Source: Flavobacterium sp. HJJ (lineage in GTDB: Bacteria; Bacteroidota; Bacteroidia; Flavobacteriales; Flavobacteriaceae). Taken from it: DNA of 64,000 nucleotides. Location: positions 1-64,000 of the forward strand of contig NZ_JADKPR010000012.1 of the NCBI RefSeq assembly GCF_015351475.1, read 5' to 3'. Under the pieces are notes generated by a model. The model was not told the DNA's origin. It saw only the letters and a program-made list of their open reading frames with translations, and did no database searches. Each line of letters opens with the position of its first letter. Positions within the stretch are counted from its first letter, which is position 1. Both the position numbers and the translations under genes were made by a program. Positions 32,809 through 39,936 of this stretch are shown piece by piece.

Positions 32809-32941
32809 CGGTTTTGTGTGCGAATCTTTTGGAATATTTTCTGGTATTTGTTCGTTATTCTGAAAAATTTGAGCAGTTATGGTTTATCAGTTTTCCTGTC
32901 TGAGGGAAAGAGGCCAATGTTATTAAGTTAGGCTTATTTCA

Positions 32942-33009
32942 CTCTCGCAAAGACGCTGAGACGCAAAGTTAAGATCGGATTCCTTTGCGTCTTAGTGCCT
33001 TTGTGAGAG
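32942..33009. repeat. CGCAAAGACGC-type inverted repeat
   Basis: Arms 32942-32968 (CTCTCGCAAAGACGCTGAGA...) and 32983-33009 are inverse repeats, 23 of 27 identical, around a 14-nt loop. The motif type (GCAAAGAC / CTTTGCG) recurs around the GxxExxY gene. No gene is seen elsewhere in the 394-bp spacer 32741-33134, apart from a promoter box and a terminator. Confidence 0.75.
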
Positions 33010-33070
33010 CTGTATTTAAATGAAAACTTAGCAAGAAAATCTTAATTTAGTGGTGTATTTAAATAAAAAA

Positions 33071-33112
33071 AGTTTCAGATTTCAAGTGGTAAAACTTGAA
33101 ATCTGAAACTTT
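33071..33112 (-). terminator. Terminator of the aminotransferase gene
   Basis: GTTTCAGATTTCAAG and CTTGAAATCTGAAAC are perfect 15-bp inverse repeats, with A/T runs on both sides, just downstream of the stop at 33135. Confidence 0.9.
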
Positions 33113-33134
33113 TAAAACTTTAAACTATTTTTAT

Positions 33135-34340
33135 TTATGCTGTTACTTCAGAGAAAGACAATGCTTCTTTAATTCTGCGTAATGCTTCTTTTAATAAATC
33201 ATCGCTGGTTGCATAAGAGAAACGGATACAGTTTGGATTTCCAAAAGCATCTCCTGTTACTGTAGCAACGCAGGCTTCTGCTAAAAGATACATAGAAACG
33301 TCGTTTGCATCTTTGATTTCAGTTCCTTTTAATGTTTTTCCGAAGAAAGAAGAAACGTCTGGAAATACGTAGAAAGCTCCTTCTGGAACGTTAATTTTGA
33401 TTCCTGGGATTTCTTTCAATAATCCAACCACTAAATCTCTGCGGCTATGGAAAGCCTGAACCATGTGGTTCAATACGCTTGGATCAGCATCTACAGCAGT
33501 AATTGTAGCACGCTGTGCCACAGAATTTGCTCCTGAAGTTACCTGCCCTTGGATTTTTGTACACGCTTTTGCGATGAATTCTGGTGCTCCAATGTAACCA
33601 ATTCTGTATCCAGTCATAGCAAATGCTTTTGCTACTCCGTTTACGGTAATAGTTTTTTCTAACATTCCAGGGATTGAACCAATACTGCAGAAAGTTCCTG
33701 AGAAATTGATGTGCTCATAGATTTCGTCAGCAACTACATAGATATTTGGGTGTTTTTCCAATACTTTAGCCAATGCTGTCAATTCTTCTCTGCTGTAAAC
33801 AGATCCAGAAGGATTACATGGAGAAGAGAACCACATCATTTTTGTTTTTGGTGTGATAGCTGCTTCCAATTGTTCTGGAGTGATTTTGAAATCAGTGTCT
33901 ACAGAAGTTGGAACTTCTACAGGAACTCCGCCAGATAATTTTACGATTTCAAAATAAGAAACCCAGTAAGGTGCCGGTAAGATAACTTCGTCACCGTCGT
34001 TAAGCATTACCTGAGCAATGTTATATAAAGATTGTTTAGCTCCTGTTGAAACTACGATTTGTGATGGTTTGTAATCCAATCCGTTGTCTCTTTTGAATTT
34101 TCTGCAGATAGCTTCTTTTAAATCCTGGTATCCATCAACTGGAGAATAGGTGCTGTAGTTTTCATCGATTGCTTTTTTTGCAGCTTCTTTGATGAAATCT
34201 GGGGTGTTGAAATCTGGTTCACCCAAACTTAAACTGATGATGTCTTTTCCTTGCGCTTTTAATTCTCTTGCCAATGCAGCCATCGCTAATGTCTGCGATG
34301 TAGCTAAATTGTTAATTCTGTCTGAAAGTGGATTGCTCAT
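33135..34340 (-). CDS. Class I PLP-dependent aminotransferase (aspartate aminotransferase type)
   Basis: 401 residues, aminotransferase class I. The start MSNPLSDRINNLATSQTL and SLSLGEPDFNTPDFI are typical of the AspC-I gamma group. PLP contacts are SSPCNPSGSVYS (172-183), DEIYEH (205-210) and the Schiff-base Lys238 (VAKAFAMTGYRIGY). It probably interconverts aspartate and oxaloacetate in amino-acid metabolism. Cytoplasmic; follows the desaturase gene by 41 bp on the same strand. Confidence 0.92.
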   Translation of the reverse strand: MSNPLSDRINNLATSQTLAMAALARELKAQGKDIISLSLGEPDFNTPDFIKEAAKKAIDENYSTYSPVDGYQDLKEAICRKFKRDNGLDYKPSQIVVSTGAKQSLYNIAQVMLNDGDEVILPAPYWVSYFEIVKLSGGVPVEVPTSVDTDFKITPEQLEAAITPKTKMMWFSSPCNPSGSVYSREELTALAKVLEKHPNIYVVADEIYEHINFSGTFCSIGSIPGMLEKTITVNGVAKAFAMTGYRIGYIGAPEFIAKACTKIQGQVTSGANSVAQRATITAVDADPSVLNHMVQAFHSRRDLVVGLLKEIPGIKINVPEGAFYVFPDVSSFFGKTLKGTEIKDANDVSMYLLAEACVATVTGDAFGNPNCIRFSYATSDDLLKEALRRIKEALSFSEVTA

Positions 34341-34381
34341 TAAATTGTAAATTTTTTGGTTTATTCTCTATTAGATAATTA

Positions 34382-35473
34382 TTATAATGCGGGCTTTAGT
34401 CCCAATGTTCTTAAGTGTTTGAAATGTGCAACAACAGCTGCAGTCATTGTTTTGTATTCGTAATAAGGTAATTGGCATTCCTTAGCCGTTTCTTTTACGA
34501 TTTTTGCAATTTTACCATAATGAACATGGCTGATGTGCGGAAAAATATGATGTTCAATCTGATGGTTCAGACCGCCGGTATACCAGTTTACGATTTTGTT
34601 TTTTGGTGCAAAATTCACCGTGGTGAATAATTGGTGAATCGCCCAGGTGTTTTCCATTTCGCCAACTTCGTTTGGCTGTGGATTAGCAGCTTCGTCAACT
34701 ACGTGTGCCAATTGAAATACAATACTAAGGATTAATCCGGCTGTGTAGTGCATAACAAAAAAACCAACGAGGACTTTCCACCAGGTGATACCAATGATCA
34801 TTGGCAGCACAATCCAGATTCCCATATAAATGATTTTGGTGATGATTAATGTTGTCCAGAGTATTTTAGGACTTTTTGGCTCTCCGTACGATAATTTTCT
34901 TTTCAGGTAACTGCTCATTTGTTTAAAATCAGTTGTAATCGCCCAGTTAAAGGTCAATAAGCCATATAAAAATACAGCGTAATACTGCTGGAATCTATGG
35001 AATTTATGCCATTCAGCTTCTTTAGAAAAGCGCATGATTCTGCCTGCTTCCAAGTCTTCGTCATGACCGATTATATTAGTGTATGTATGGTGTAATACGT
35101 TATGCTGTACCTGCCAGTTATGTACGTTTCCAGCCAGGACATAAATAGTTCCTCCCATAAATTTATTAACCCAGCTTTTGGTAGAATACGATCCGTGATT
35201 AGCATCGTGCATAACGTTCATTCCTATTCCGGCCATTCCTATTCCCATAACAATAGTTAACAGTAAATGCACCCAAAAAGGCATGTCTAAAGTAAGTATC
35301 AAAAAGTAAGGAACAAGAAAAACAGTAAATAGAATTACGGTTTTTAAATGGATTTTCCAGTTACCTGTTTTCTCAATGTTATTTTCTTTAAAATAGCTGT
35401 TCACACGAGAATTTAATGTTCTGAAAAATTTTAAATTGTCTTGCTTAGCAAATGTAGGTGCTGTATTACTCAT
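34382..35473 (-). CDS. Membrane fatty acid desaturase
   Basis: A 363-residue integral membrane desaturase with the three histidine boxes that bind the diiron centre: HDANHG, HNVLHHTYTN and NHQIEHHIFPHISH. Four or more hydrophobic segments (for example ILFTVFLVPYFLILTLDM-like) anchor it. It introduces a double bond into acyl chains and so adjusts membrane fluidity. The start MSNTAPTFAKQDNLKFF (35473) is preferred over an upstream in-frame ATG. A -7 box lies 20 nt upstream. Confidence 0.92.
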   Translation of the reverse strand: MSNTAPTFAKQDNLKFFRTLNSRVNSYFKENNIEKTGNWKIHLKTVILFTVFLVPYFLILTLDMPFWVHLLLTIVMGIGMAGIGMNVMHDANHGSYSTKSWVNKFMGGTIYVLAGNVHNWQVQHNVLHHTYTNIIGHDEDLEAGRIMRFSKEAEWHKFHRFQQYYAVFLYGLLTFNWAITTDFKQMSSYLKRKLSYGEPKSPKILWTTLIITKIIYMGIWIVLPMIIGITWWKVLVGFFVMHYTAGLILSIVFQLAHVVDEAANPQPNEVGEMENTWAIHQLFTTVNFAPKNKIVNWYTGGLNHQIEHHIFPHISHVHYGKIAKIVKETAKECQLPYYEYKTMTAAVVAHFKHLRTLGLKPAL

Positions 35474-35492
35474 ATAATTTTTTGAATGTTTG

Positions 35493-35500
35493 CAAAGGTA
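35493..35500 (-). promoter_or_regulatory. -7 box of the desaturase gene
   Basis: TACCTTTG on the minus strand, 19 nt before the ATG. Confidence 0.45.
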
Positions 35501-35557
35501 ACTAATATAAATTTTCAACATACAATATTGAGTTAAATATTTATAAGTGAAAAGCAG

Positions 35558-35565
35558 TACTTTTG
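35558..35565 (+). promoter_or_regulatory. -7 box of rsmG
   Basis: TACTTTTG, 15 nt before the ATG at 35581. A TTG start at 35563 would lie inside the box. Confidence 0.45.
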
Positions 35566-35580
35566 TTAAAAATTTTTAAG

Positions 35581-36210
35581 ATGGACGAGATTATAAAGTA
35601 TTTTCCCAACCTGTCTGATAACCAGATAGAACAGTTTCGAAAACTGGATTTTTTATACCACGATTGGAACGAAAAAATCAACGTTATTTCACGCAAGGAT
35701 ATTGACTCATTATACACCAAACATATATTGCATTCATTGGCTATTGCCAAAGTAAATAAGTTTGAACCGGGTACTTATGTACTGGATGTGGGAACAGGAG
35801 GCGGATTTCCCGGAATTCCATTAGCTATTCTTTTTCCAGAAACCCGTTTTTATCTTATAGATGTTATTGCGAAGAAGATTAAGGTGGTAAAAGCCGTTGC
35901 CGAAGCTTTGGAATTAAAAAATGTAAAAGCAGAGCAAATCCGAGCCGAAAATGTGAAAGGGGATTTTGATTTCATTGTAAGCCGTGCAGTGACCAATATG
36001 CCTGATTTTGTTTCGTGGATAAAAACCAAAATCAAGAAACAGCACAAACATGAACTTAAAAACGGAATTCTTTATCTGAAAGGCGGTGATTTAACCGAAG
36101 AACTGAAAGATTTCCCAAAAGCTACAGAATATAATATTGCTGATTTCTTTGAAGATGAATTTTTTGAAACCAAAAAAGTGGTGCATCTGCCATTGAAGTT
36201 TGTGGTGTAA
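35581..36210 (+). CDS. rsmG: 16S rRNA (guanine527-N7) methyltransferase
   Basis: Methylates G527 of 16S rRNA with SAM. At 209 residues it has the usual length. The SAM-binding motif is VLDVGTGGGFPGIPLAI and a later catalytic segment is FDFIVSRAVTNM. The start MDEIIKYFPNLSDNQ fits. It is divergent from the desaturase and convergent with pruA, sharing the hairpin at 36241. Confidence 0.95.
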   Translation: MDEIIKYFPNLSDNQIEQFRKLDFLYHDWNEKINVISRKDIDSLYTKHILHSLAIAKVNKFEPGTYVLDVGTGGGFPGIPLAILFPETRFYLIDVIAKKIKVVKAVAEALELKNVKAEQIRAENVKGDFDFIVSRAVTNMPDFVSWIKTKIKKQHKHELKNGILYLKGGDLTEELKDFPKATEYNIADFFEDEFFETKKVVHLPLKFVV

Positions 36211-36240
36211 AGTATCAAAGTTGAAAGAAAGATATTTAAA

Positions 36241-36280
36241 ACCCCACAAAATTTCAAAATGCTTTGAATCTTGTGGGGTT
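36241..36280. terminator. Bidirectional terminator between rsmG and pruA
   Basis: ACCCCACAA (36241-36249) pairs with TTGTGGGGTT (36271-36280) between two converging genes. Confidence 0.75.
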
Positions 36281-36315
36281 AAATCTTAAATCGTTAATCT
36301 GCAATCATAAATCTT

Positions 36316-37944
36316 TTATTCTCCTAAAAACGGATATCTATAATCAGTTGGAGTTACAAAAGTTTCTTTGATAGTTCTTGGGGATGCCCAACGTAACAAG
36401 TTCAATGCAGAACCTGCTTTGTCATTAGTTCCGGAAGCTCTTGCTCCGCCAAAAGGCTGCATTCCTACGATTGCTCCTGTTGGTTTGTCATTGATATAGA
36501 AGTTTCCGGCTGCGTTTTGCAAAGCTGTAGTTACTTCTTCAATTGCATAACGATCCTGGCTGAAAACAGCTCCTGTCAAAGCATATTCAGAAGTAGTGTC
36601 AACTAATTTCAAAGTTTCTGACCATTGAGCATCTTCGTAAACATAAATCGTGATTACCGGTCCGAATAATTCGGTTTCCATAGTAGTGTATTTTGGATTT
36701 GTTGTTACAATGATTGTCGGCTCAACAAAATAACCAACGGATTTGTCGTAATTACCACCAACGATAATTTCAGCATCCGCATCTTTTTTGGCTTGGTCAA
36801 TAAAACTTGCCAATTTATCAAAAGATCCTTCGTGAATAACTGCTGTAATAAAGTTTCCAAAATCTTCTGGAGATCCCATTTTCATAGATTTTGTATCTGT
36901 GATTAATTGTTCTTTTACAGCTGGCCATAAACTTTGCGGTATATACGCTCTTGAAGCTGCAGAACATTTTTGTCCTTGGAATTCAAATGCACCACGGATA
37001 ATTCCTGTAGCTACTTGTTTAACATTGGCACTTGGATGCGCAATGATAAAGTCTTTACCGCCGGTTTCTCCAACAATTCTTGGGTATGTTTTGTAATGAT
37101 GAATATTAGTTCCAATTTTTGCCCAGATATCTTTGAACACATGAGTTGAACCTGTAAAGTGGATTCCGGCAAAATCACGGCTTGCCAAAACAGTATCAGT
37201 AATCATTAAAGCATCTCCAAAAACAACGTTGATAACACCGTCTGGAACTCCTGCTTCTTTGAAAACATCGATTATAACTTTAGCGGAGAATACCTGACTG
37301 TCACTTGGTTTCCAAATCACAACATTCCCCATCATAGCAGCACTTGCAGGAAGATTTGCAGCGATTGCTGTAAAGTTAAACGGCGTAACCGCATAAACAA
37401 AACCTTCAAGCGGTCTGTATTCTAAACGGTTCCACATATCAGATGATGATTTTGGCTGATCAGCATAAATCTGAGTCATAAATTCTACGTTGAAACGTAA
37501 AAAATCGATTAATTCACATGCAGCGTCAATTTCGGCCTGGTGGATATTTTTGGATTGGGCAATCATTGTTGCCGCATTTATTTTTGCTCTGTAAGGACCA
37601 GCGATTAATTCGGCTGCTTTAAGGAAAATGGCCGCTCTTTGTTCCCAAGCCATATTTGCCCAAGCTTCTCTAGATTCTAATGCATTGGCAATGGCACTTT
37701 CAATATGTTTTTTTTCAGCTAAATGATACGTTCCAACAATATGTTTGTGATCGTGTGGAGCAGTCATGTTTCTGGTATTTCCAGTTCTGATTTCTTCGCT
37801 TCCGATGTATAATGGAACATCGATTGTAGAATTCCACATCGTTTTATAGGCTGATAAAACTGAGGCCTTTTCTGGAGAATTTGGAGCGTAACTTTTTACA
37901 GGCTCGTTTACCGCTTTGGGCACATTAAAAAATCCTTTTAGCAT
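36316..37944 (-). CDS. pruA: L-glutamate gamma-semialdehyde dehydrogenase (P5C dehydrogenase)
   Basis: Oxidises glutamate semialdehyde, the open form of pyrroline-5-carboxylate, to glutamate with NAD in proline breakdown. At 542 residues it is the long bacterial/mitochondrial type. The catalytic Cys lies in FEFQGQKCSAASRAYI and the NAD-binding ITGSTHVF-type segment follows a conserved TPFNFTAIAANLPASA. Cytoplasmic. A -7 box sits 42 nt upstream. The proline dehydrogenase gene is not in the window. Confidence 0.95.
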   Translation of the reverse strand: MLKGFFNVPKAVNEPVKSYAPNSPEKASVLSAYKTMWNSTIDVPLYIGSEEIRTGNTRNMTAPHDHKHIVGTYHLAEKKHIESAIANALESREAWANMAWEQRAAIFLKAAELIAGPYRAKINAATMIAQSKNIHQAEIDAACELIDFLRFNVEFMTQIYADQPKSSSDMWNRLEYRPLEGFVYAVTPFNFTAIAANLPASAAMMGNVVIWKPSDSQVFSAKVIIDVFKEAGVPDGVINVVFGDALMITDTVLASRDFAGIHFTGSTHVFKDIWAKIGTNIHHYKTYPRIVGETGGKDFIIAHPSANVKQVATGIIRGAFEFQGQKCSAASRAYIPQSLWPAVKEQLITDTKSMKMGSPEDFGNFITAVIHEGSFDKLASFIDQAKKDADAEIIVGGNYDKSVGYFVEPTIIVTTNPKYTTMETELFGPVITIYVYEDAQWSETLKLVDTTSEYALTGAVFSQDRYAIEEVTTALQNAAGNFYINDKPTGAIVGMQPFGGARASGTNDKAGSALNLLRWASPRTIKETFVTPTDYRYPFLGE

Positions 37945-37985
37945 GTCTTTTGTAATTAATTAGTAAGCAATTAAATAATTTGATG

Positions 37986-37993
37986 CAAAAGTA
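37986..37993 (-). promoter_or_regulatory. -7 box of pruA
   Basis: TACTTTTG on the minus strand, 41 nt before the ATG. Confidence 0.45.
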
Positions 37994-38041
37994 CAAAGGA
38001 AAGATTGAAATTATGCTAAAAATGTTATAATTAAAGTCAAA

Positions 38042-38428
38042 TTAATTTAGTGCAAAAGGAGCGCACATTCTAAAAGTAGGAACAATTACTCTAAAAGATT
38101 TAGTAGTAGTAAAATTAATCATATTGAAATAACCTTTCATCGCACCATACGGAGATGATAATAAACAGCCGGAACTGTAAGTGTGCTGTTCGCCTGGTTT
38201 TAAAACTGGTTTTTTCCCAATAACGCCTTCTCCATCTACATATTCTAAATCATTTAAAGAATCGTAGATTTCCCAATGACGTGAAGTCAATTGAACAGAA
38301 TCCTTACTGTGGTTCTCAATTGTAATTTCATAACTAAAGGCAAAATGTATCTTATAGTTTTTGAAGTACGTTCCCTCAAAACTAGTCAATACCGAAATTT
38401 TAATGCCTCTTGTTATTTGTGAAACCAT
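38042..38428 (-). CDS. apaG: ApaG domain protein
   Basis: A 128-residue single-domain ApaG protein, a beta-sandwich of fibronectin-III type. The segments ITIENHSKDSVQLTSRHWEI and GVIGKKPVLKPGEQHTYSSG are family hallmarks. ApaG is linked to Ap4A and Co2+/Mg2+ phenotypes in enterobacteria, but its mechanism is unclear. It is 80 bp downstream of the T9SS Plug gene on the same strand. Confidence 0.9.
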   Translation of the reverse strand: MVSQITRGIKISVLTSFEGTYFKNYKIHFAFSYEITIENHSKDSVQLTSRHWEIYDSLNDLEYVDGEGVIGKKPVLKPGEQHTYSSGCLLSSPYGAMKGYFNMINFTTTKSFRVIVPTFRMCAPFALN

Positions 38429-38459
38429 GTTAATGAGCTAATTATGTGCTGTATGTCGG

Positions 38460-38467
38460 CAAATCTA
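38460..38467 (-). promoter_or_regulatory. -7 box of apaG
   Basis: TAGATTTG on the minus strand, 31 nt before the ATG. Confidence 0.4.
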
Positions 38468-38508
38468 CAAAAAAAATGAATAATTTTTTTAAAATTTTTT
38501 AAAGTTTT

Positions 38509-39756
38509 CTAATTTGTTATATTTAATGAATTTGCAGCACCTTTACCAATAACTTTTACGTATCTGTCTGTGTTTTCTTTGTAGTAAACCAATACGGTAT
38601 AATCGTTTTCTGTCTGATAGAAATTTCCATCAATTGCGTTCTCTGAATCGATTATTCCTTTATTATTTACCGTTAAATATTGATAGTTTGTAAATCCCTG
38701 TTTGATTAAAATTGCTTTTTCATAAATCCCTTTTTCAGTGTTAAAATCCATTTTATTTTCAGGAGTTGTACTGTAATTATTGAACATTCCCACTATATAA
38801 ACAGAAGAATTCGGATTTACTAAAGGAGCTGAGAGGCTAAAATAAACCCATGAATAATCAGCTTCGATTGTGTTGTTTTCGCCGTCTAGTTTTCGGATCG
38901 AAAAATTACCGTTAAGATCAGAATAGCTGCTGTAAGGGAAACTGGCTTTGGCATTATTGGTAAATAAATGCGTGTTGTAAATACCGCTGTCGGAATTAAC
39001 GAAACTCACATAATTATTTGCGTTTTTGATGTCTTTGGAATCAAAATTTAAAAATTCATTACCAGCCCAAAACTGCGTTTCCATATCGTATTTATAAACA
39101 AAAACATTGCCTAGGTTGTATTGCGGTACAATATTTTTAATTGCAGTATTGAAATTGCCGTTTTGCAGCAGTACTACTTTTAGATTTTGTGTTGGATTCT
39201 GTAATAAAAAATCGTCAGTGTTGATTTCGAAATTCAGATTGTGTTTTGAATAAATGTTTTTTACAGTTCTTGGTCTTTTTACTTTTAAAGCAACTGACAC
39301 TTTATCTTCATATAATACAAAATATCTTTTCAAAACAACTTCTTTGTCGGAGTTTAAAATGGTCAGCACATAATTACCGCTTAATTTTATTTGTGTGTAA
39401 TTATTCGGAATTGATAATTGGTAATGTGTAAAAATCTGTAATGTATTAAATGAATTGACATATTGTTGGATTTTTTGACTGTCAAAACCCGTTAGGTAAT
39501 CACTTTTCGGAATATCGGTCGGCACCCAATTGTAATCGCAATGTGTAATTTCGAAGTAGTAATCGGCTTCATTACCAAATAAATCATCAAACTGAAAATC
39601 GAATGATTCACCTAATCTAAAAATGGGAACTACGTTTTGATTGTTTTGGACAAACGAAGCAGTTTTGATGTTGTACGGCGGAGGAATTTCGGTTTCGACT
39701 TGGGCGGTTACGCTCAGGCAAAGGAATGAAAGAAGTATAACGACTATTGATTTCAT
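38509..39756 (-). CDS. Type IX secretion system Plug protein (DUF5103)
   Basis: A 415-residue secreted/periplasmic protein with a signal peptide (MKSIVVILLSFLCLSVTAQ, cut after AQ). The mature protein reads PPPYNIKTASFVQNNQNVVP and FEITHCDYNWVPTDIPKSDY, which is the DUF5103 N-terminal domain; in Flavobacterium johnsoniae a DUF5103 protein closes the periplasmic side of the SprA translocon. The start at 39756 is chosen because the 30 residues from an upstream ATG would precede the signal peptide. A TATTTTTG box is at 39771-39778. Confidence 0.85.
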   Translation of the reverse strand: MKSIVVILLSFLCLSVTAQVETEIPPPYNIKTASFVQNNQNVVPIFRLGESFDFQFDDLFGNEADYYFEITHCDYNWVPTDIPKSDYLTGFDSQKIQQYVNSFNTLQIFTHYQLSIPNNYTQIKLSGNYVLTILNSDKEVVLKRYFVLYEDKVSVALKVKRPRTVKNIYSKHNLNFEINTDDFLLQNPTQNLKVVLLQNGNFNTAIKNIVPQYNLGNVFVYKYDMETQFWAGNEFLNFDSKDIKNANNYVSFVNSDSGIYNTHLFTNNAKASFPYSSYSDLNGNFSIRKLDGENNTIEADYSWVYFSLSAPLVNPNSSVYIVGMFNNYSTTPENKMDFNTEKGIYEKAILIKQGFTNYQYLTVNNKGIIDSENAIDGNFYQTENDYTVLVYYKENTDRYVKVIGKGAANSLNITN

Positions 39757-39770
39757 TGGCAGCTTTTGTT

Positions 39771-39778
39771 CAAAAATA
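39771..39778 (-). promoter_or_regulatory. -7 box of the Plug gene
   Basis: TATTTTTG on the minus strand, 14 nt before the ATG. Confidence 0.4.
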
Positions 39779-39810
39779 GTAAATATACAAATTATTGTGA
39801 AAGCTAGTCT

Positions 39811-39915
39811 ACGTCTTTGCGAGGAACGAAGCAAACTCACTGACAAAAATCAAGTCCAGCTGCTATTCGAATGGACATGCTGGATGAGATTGCTTCGGGT
39901 CTAGCAATGAAACAC
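39811..39915. repeat. TTGCGAGGAACGAAGCAA-type inverted repeat
   Basis: TTGCGAGGAACGAAGCAA (39817-39834) is matched in inverse by the 39884-39909 segment TGAGATTGCTTCGGGTCTAG (18 of 23 positions). Inside, TCCAGC and GCTGGA form a second stem. This motif type, with borders resembling GTCATTGCGAGGAACGAAGC, is a recurrent bacterial intergenic repeat to my knowledge. Confidence 0.65.
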
Positions 39916-39936
39916 GAATCGAAAATACAAAAACTA

